Assembly: GCA_025352795.1 (NCBI GenBank)
Contig: JANXSF010000007.1
Span: 62,001 to 126,000 of the forward strand
Length of the DNA: 64,000 bases
Direction of reading: 5' to 3'
Origin: Acidobacteriota bacterium
GTDB taxonomy: Bacteria; Acidobacteriota; Terriglobia; Bryobacterales; Bryobacteraceae
The notes under the pieces were generated by a model. It was given only the letters and a program-made list of their open reading frames with translations, was not told the DNA's origin and did no database searches. Shown piece by piece: positions 61,172 through 64,000 of the stretch; the stretch's first letter is position 1, and the number at the start of each line of letters is the position of its first letter. The position numbers and the translations under genes are program-made.

Positions 61172-61675
61172 TTATTCTTTGCGTTTGGCGCGCATCTCCA
61201 GACGGATTCTACGTCGTTCGCCTGCTTCTTCGTAACGGCGAAGTTCTTCTTCGGACTCCGGAATAGCTGGCGGAATCAGAACTTTTCCACCCAGTTTATC
61301 TACTCCAACAAATGTGAGATAGGCGGAACAGGTGTGCTTGCGCTCCCCTGTTAATAAATTTTCCACTGTGACACGAACGCCCACTTCCATAGAAGTGCGG
61401 AAGACGCGATTTACGGAGGAGCGCAGAATCACCAACTGGCCAATGTGGACGGGGTGGATAAAGTTCATGTAATCGACGGAAGCGGTAACCACCGGGCAGC
61501 GCGCGTGTCGGATGGCGGCCAGGGCTCCAGCAAGATCCACCAAGCTCATCACCTTTCCTCCAAAGAGGTTCCCCAGTGCGTTGGCATCGTTGGGGAGGGC
61601 ATGTTCGCTCATCTCCGAAATGGATTCCCGGACTGGACGGCCAGGGAGGGGATTAGTTGTTTCGTTCACGCTCAA
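61172..61675 (-). CDS. Hot-dog-fold acyl-CoA thioesterase
   Basis: A 167-residue protein matching the YciA/BACH-type thioesterases: ANALGNLFGGKVMSLVDLAGALAAIRHA with the conserved Asn/Asp, VDYMNFIHPVHIGQLVIL and ENLLTGERKHTCSAYLTFVGVD. It hydrolyses acyl-CoA thioesters in the cytosol. The 5' end overlaps the preceding Cys-rich gene by 23 bases, so the two are probably coupled. The tail is basic (RRIRLEMRAKRKE). Confidence 0.9.
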   Translation of the reverse strand: MSVNETTNPLPGRPVRESISEMSEHALPNDANALGNLFGGKVMSLVDLAGALAAIRHARCPVVTASVDYMNFIHPVHIGQLVILRSSVNRVFRTSMEVGVRVTVENLLTGERKHTCSAYLTFVGVDKLGGKVLIPPAIPESEEELRRYEEAGERRRIRLEMRAKRKE

Positions 61676-62018
61676 ACTCCAATTTCAAATTTTCCAGTCG
61701 ATCCAGATAGGCTTCCATGTGTGCCGATAGCATTGGATCGCTGATCTGTGGGGACCATTGGCGGCTGGTCCAATGAAAGAGATGTTCGCCAATGGTAAAA
61801 GGTAGGTAGTTTCTTTCCAGAGAATAGCGGATGGTGATGGTTTCGCTAGTTTCGCAAGCGGCGGTAAGTTCAATTGCGTCGGGCGTGGATTCGTCAGATG
61901 GAAAATGAGGGCAAGTGCCGCGAGCATAGCCGTCCAGACAAAGGTTTCCCATGGCCGAAGGCTTTCCGCCGACGGAGCAAGTCGATTGTTTTCCGGGACG
62001 AAAGAGGGGGCAGGCCAT
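61653..62018 (-). CDS. Small Cys-rich protein of unknown function
   Basis: I do not recognise this 121-residue protein. The first half has five Cys (MACPLF, STCSVGG, NLCLDG, GTCPHF, AACETS), which could bind zinc or an iron-sulfur centre; the second half is mixed (ETITIRYSLERNYLPFTIG) with a helical end. It has no signal peptide. It ends 23 bases inside the thioesterase gene and is divergent from the TPR gene starting at 62032, 13 bases away. The overlap suggests co-expression with the thioesterase. Confidence 0.6.
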   Translation of the reverse strand: MACPLFRPGKQSTCSVGGKPSAMGNLCLDGYARGTCPHFPSDESTPDAIELTAACETSETITIRYSLERNYLPFTIGEHLFHWTSRQWSPQISDPMLSAHMEAYLDRLENLKLEFERERNN

Positions 62019-62031
62019 ATACTAAAAGAAG

Positions 62032-62346
62032 ATGCCGATTGATCGAATGGAACTCCTCAAAAATATGGTGGCACAAAATCCCACCGATGCATTTGCGCGA
62101 TATGGCTTGGCGATGGAATTGAAGAATGCCGGGGATTTGGAAGGGGCAGTGCAATCCTTTCAACTGCTGATTACACACAATCCCGACTATGCCGCAGCGT
62201 ACTTTCACGGAGGGCAAACGTTGGAAAAACTTGGTCGCCTGCAAGATGCCCGGGAAATCTACACCAAGGGTATTGAGACTACTTTAAAAACAGGTGACGC
62301 GCACACCCGCAGTGAACTGCAGGCGGCGCTGGATGTCTTGCGTTAA
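62032..62346 (+). CDS. Small tetratricopeptide-repeat protein
   Basis: A 104-residue protein made almost entirely of two to three TPR units: MVAQNPTDAFARYGLAMELKNAGDLEGAVQSFQLLI, then HNPDYAAAYFHGGQTLEKLGRLQDAREIYTKGI. No signal peptide. Likely a scaffold in the cytosol. Its start is 13 bases from the divergent Cys-rich gene and its stop faces the RRM gene (14 bases). Confidence 0.8.
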   Translation: MPIDRMELLKNMVAQNPTDAFARYGLAMELKNAGDLEGAVQSFQLLITHNPDYAAAYFHGGQTLEKLGRLQDAREIYTKGIETTLKTGDAHTRSELQAALDVLR

Positions 62347-62359
62347 TTTATAAACGGAG

Positions 62360-62623
62360 TTAGTAGCGGTCCTTAGGTGGCTTTGGACGGGCTTCGTTCA
62401 CATTTAGAGCGCGGCCCATAAAGTCCGAACCGTTCAAGCCTTCAATGGCCCTGTTCGCTTCATCCCCGTTAGGCATTTCGACAAAGCCGAATCCCCGGGA
62501 TTTCCCTGTGTCGCGGTCCGATAAAATTGCTACCCGTTCCACCGCGCCAAACTGTTCAAATATATTCCGAAGTTGGTCTTCCGAAGTTGTAAACGCCAGA
62601 TTCCCGACAAAAATGTTCTTCAA
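62360..62623 (-). CDS. RRM-type RNA-binding protein
   Basis: An 87-residue protein with one RNA-recognition motif. RNP2 is IFVGNLAF (residues 4-11), RNP1 is KSRGFGFVEM, and the tail is PKPPKDRY. Such small bacterial RRM proteins bind RNA and are often cold- or stress-linked. The start is TTG at 62623, supported by GGAGG six bases upstream; no ATG is nearby. A leader of about 150 bases without genes lies upstream, room for a regulated 5' region. Confidence 0.93.
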   Translation of the reverse strand: MKNIFVGNLAFTTSEDQLRNIFEQFGAVERVAILSDRDTGKSRGFGFVEMPNGDEANRAIEGLNGSDFMGRALNVNEARPKPPKDRY

Positions 62624-62629
62624 GTGCTA

Positions 62630-62634
62630 CCTCC
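62630..62634 (-). promoter_or_regulatory. Shine-Dalgarno site confirming the TTG start of the RRM gene
   Basis: On the minus strand GGAGG precedes the TTG at 62623 by six bases. The strong site explains initiation at a weak codon and may keep expression of the RNA-binding protein low. Confidence 0.75.
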
Positions 62635-62783
62635 CAGCGTGTTTGAAAACCGGACGCAGGCAAGCAGTCTCGAACGAACGGACGGTCTGCGATCCACAAA
62701 ACGCAAGACAAGTGTACCACAGTCTGTCAAGAGGAATACCCCTAAACTTCTGGTTCAAAGGATGTTTTGAGGGGATGAGCGAG

Positions 62784-63197
62784 TTAGGCTTTCCACTTAT
62801 AGAAGTAAAACAGCAACGAAGTTTTCCCAGTATTGGTGATGCCATGCGATTTGTTGCCTGCGCAATACATCATGGAACCAGGCCCAACTCTGGTGGTTTT
62901 ACCGTCCACCATCAGGTCACCAGTGCCTTCCGTGATGATCATAAACTCCTCTTCAGGGTGTTGATGAGGAGGGTGCGGACTCATGCCGGTCTTCAACCTT
63001 AAGCTACCTGCGGTCATGTTGGTTAACTGATCGGTTGAGCCTTCGAAATAAATTCTCAGATCCCCAAATGGTTCTTTCGTGAGTTTAGCCTTTGCTTCGT
63101 CAAGCGTGATGTTGGGAAATCCGGGGGCCTTGGCTGCCATCAAAGCGGCGGGTGCAAGGAGTATGGGCAGGGAAAGCAATTCTCGGCGTTTCGGCAT
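62784..63197 (-). CDS. Exported cupin-domain protein
   Basis: A 137-residue protein with a signal-like N-terminus (PKRRELLSLPILLAPAALMAAKA) and one cupin domain: PHPPHQHPEEEFMIITEGTG holds the His-x-His and Glu metal ligands, and GNKSHGITNTG the second motif His. It is probably a metal-bound cupin in the periplasm; function unknown. The start at 63197 is chosen because the longer frame upstream reads through the tRNA-Leu gene and encodes a false peptide. It begins 14 bases after the tRNA 3' end. Confidence 0.8.
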   Translation of the reverse strand: MPKRRELLSLPILLAPAALMAAKAPGFPNITLDEAKAKLTKEPFGDLRIYFEGSTDQLTNMTAGSLRLKTGMSPHPPHQHPEEEFMIITEGTGDLMVDGKTTRVGPGSMMYCAGNKSHGITNTGKTSLLFYFYKWKA

Positions 63198-63211
63198 GAT
63201 TTGTGAATTAA

Positions 63212-63296
63212 TGGTGCGAATGGGGAGGGTCGAACTCCCACGAGTTACCCCGCCAGATCCTAAGTCTGGTGCGTCTGCCAATTCCGCCACATTCGC
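63212..63296 (-). tRNA. tRNA-Leu (anticodon UAG)
   Basis: The minus strand folds as a class II tRNA of 85 bases. The acceptor stem is GCGAATG with CATTCGC, then discriminator A and an encoded CCA. The D-arm contains GCGGAATTGGCAGACGC, the anticodon stem is CCAGA/TCTGG with loop CTTAGGA (anticodon TAG), a long variable arm follows (GGGGTAACTCGT), and the T-arm is GGGAG-TTCGACC-CTCCC. The long variable arm and A73 mark it as tRNA-Leu. It reads CUA/CUN-type codons. The cupin gene follows 14 bases downstream. Confidence 0.95.
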
Positions 63297-63470
63297 ACGT
63301 TTATCAATTGGCTACAGCTTTAGTTTATCACTTGGGGCCTCAAATTAAATACTCTAACCGCTACCAAGAGTAATGAAATTGACAGTGACCAGTTTCAGCG
63401 ACATTAACCGCATCAGCACCACTTCCACAATCCTACCCCTTTGCAACCGCATCTACTATACTGAAGGGAC

Positions 63471-63475
63471 GGAGG
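63471..63475 (+). promoter_or_regulatory. Shine-Dalgarno site for ccmE
   Basis: GGAGG lies six bases before the ATG at 63482. A TATACT at 63457-63462 could be the -10 of a promoter giving a very short leader, though no good -35 is seen. Confidence 0.6.
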
Positions 63476-63481
63476 CAAAAT

Positions 63482-63919
63482 ATGAATACCTATGTTAAGT
63501 TTGGTGGCCTGGCTGCCATCGTTATAGGCACTCTTACCTGGATCGCAGTGGGCGAAATGCGTGACGGGGCATCGTATTTCAAGACCCTGGAAGAAATTGA
63601 AAGATTGGATGCAAAGATGAAAACAAAACGTCTGCGTATCGGCGGGTTCATCCAAGCGGGTTCCATTGAACGAACTGGTCCGGAAGTGAAGTTCACCATC
63701 ACCCAGAATGAGCGTAAAATGAACGTTATCTACAACGGGACAGATGCGTTGCCAGACACTTTCAAAGATGGTGCCGAAGCAGTAGCTGAAGGTAAGTTGG
63801 AAAACGATGGCGTTCTGCACGCCAATAAATTGTCCGCCAAGTGCGCCTCGAAATATGAAGTGAAGCCAGGCGGTCAGTATCAGCGAGTGGATCCGAAAAA
63901 GCTTATAAACAAGACGTAA
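63482..63919 (+). CDS. ccmE: Cytochrome c maturation haem chaperone CcmE, CxxxY variant
   Basis: A 145-residue periplasmic protein with one N-terminal membrane anchor (about 5-24) and an OB-fold: RLRIGGFIQAGSIERTG, VKFTITQNERKMNVIYNGTDALPDTFKDGAEAVAEG. The classical haem-binding His (LAKHDENY) is replaced by C121 in KLSAKC121-ASKY125, the CxxxY form described in some sulfate reducers and archaea. It receives haem from CcmC and passes it to the apocytochrome ligase. The ccmF gene follows after 21 bases. The many c-haem proteins in the window are potential clients. Confidence 0.9.
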   Translation: MNTYVKFGGLAAIVIGTLTWIAVGEMRDGASYFKTLEEIERLDAKMKTKRLRIGGFIQAGSIERTGPEVKFTITQNERKMNVIYNGTDALPDTFKDGAEAVAEGKLENDGVLHANKLSAKCASKYEVKPGGQYQRVDPKKLINKT

Positions 63920-63940
63920 ATCGTAAAGGATGAAAAGTTT

Positions 63941-64000
63941 ATGGAGAATCTAGGCGCGCTATCCATACTGTTGGGATTGTGCTTGGCAATTTATGCTGTG
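63941..64000 (+). CDS. ccmF: Cytochrome c haem lyase subunit CcmF, N-terminal fragment
   Basis: Only 20 residues are visible before the window ends: MENLGALSILLGLCLAIYAV, a first membrane helix like the CcmF start. The ATG is 21 bases after ccmE, with AAAGGA about ten bases upstream. CcmF is the core of the haem-attachment complex. The call rests mainly on its position after ccmE and on the helix; a different ccm membrane gene cannot be excluded. Confidence 0.65.
   Translation, partial: MENLGALSILLGLCLAIYAV

Noticed and set aside
63198-63290. N-terminal extension of the cupin gene beginning MAELADAPDLGSGGVTRG
   Set aside because: This peptide is the translation of the tRNA-Leu gene on the same strand, a well-known false extension. 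The real start is the ATG at 63197, which opens a signal-like sequence.

Overview
This window reads as chromosome of an Acidobacteriota bacterium, most likely of the Bryobacterales/Solibacter type. That placement is inference from the gene families present: two very large Oar-type TonB-dependent receptors with carboxypeptidase-regulatory N-termini, PQQ-like propeller proteins, a heme/copper monooxygenase-like protein, DUF1080, SUMF1-domain and PEP-CTERM proteins, and several exported c-type cytochromes. There is no phage, insertion sequence, CRISPR array or rRNA operon. Coding density is high and, once starts are corrected, no gene-free stretch exceeds about 210 bases.

Layout. 1-4127: end of a cbb3 oxidase operon (ccoN fragment, ccoO, a mono-heme ccoP-like subunit, a copper P-type ATPase, a Met/His-rich membrane protein). 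4204-6698: two MacB/FtsX-type permeases. 6708-11169: HipA-like kinase, small conserved protein, histone-H1-like tail protein, MltD-type lytic transglycosylase, YCII protein. 11238-13906: OFA-family transporter, PKHD hydroxylase, PEP-CTERM protein. 14076-17445: compact operon of heme-c/helix-hairpin-helix fusion, MauG-like di-heme peroxidase, cupredoxin lipoprotein and YVTN propeller lipoprotein. 17497-20066: TadE, TadE, TadG. 20068-26050: three genes (GH51 arabinofuranosidase, VOC protein, Oar receptor) broken by frameshifts, with an intact RNase III-like gene among them. 26245-32789: Oar receptor, SUMF1-hydrolase fusion, heme-c/copper monooxygenase. 33743-40773: TonB receptor, acetamidase-like protein, and a propeller / SGNH-like / propeller operon. 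40883-48909: amino-acid permease, HExxH protein, a RelA/SpoT-domain gene with a small partner (candidate toxSAS toxin-antitoxin), RtcA, a toroid-like exported protein, a RES-Xre toxin-antitoxin pair, DUF1080 protein and a methyltransferase. 48919-56210: malQ, solitary nuoB, flaG-fliS, an M50-like protease, a sulfatase, rpmB-rpmG. 56244-64000: Gfo/Idh/MocA oxidoreductase, katA-ankyrin-oxyR, thioesterase, TPR and RRM proteins, a cupin protein, tRNA-Leu(UAG), ccmE and the start of ccmF.

How the genes fit together. Much of the window concerns extracytoplasmic redox chemistry: high-affinity cbb3 respiration and copper delivery, cytochrome c maturation (ccmE with the CxxxY haem-binding variant, ccmF), several secreted c-type haem proteins, a blue-copper protein, a copper monooxygenase-like protein and an exported catalase with an OxyR regulator that keeps both redox cysteines. 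Outer-membrane receptors sit beside exported hydrolases, suggesting polymer or organic-matter scavenging.

Most worth checking: the RelA/SpoT-domain bicistron at 43024-43903; the four-gene redox operon at 14076-17445; the TonB/SUMF1-hydrolase/copper-monooxygenase run at 26245-32789; the SGNH-like protein at 38510 lacking both catalytic Ser and His; and the run of disrupted genes at 20068-26050. All functions are assigned by reading motifs; no database search was run.
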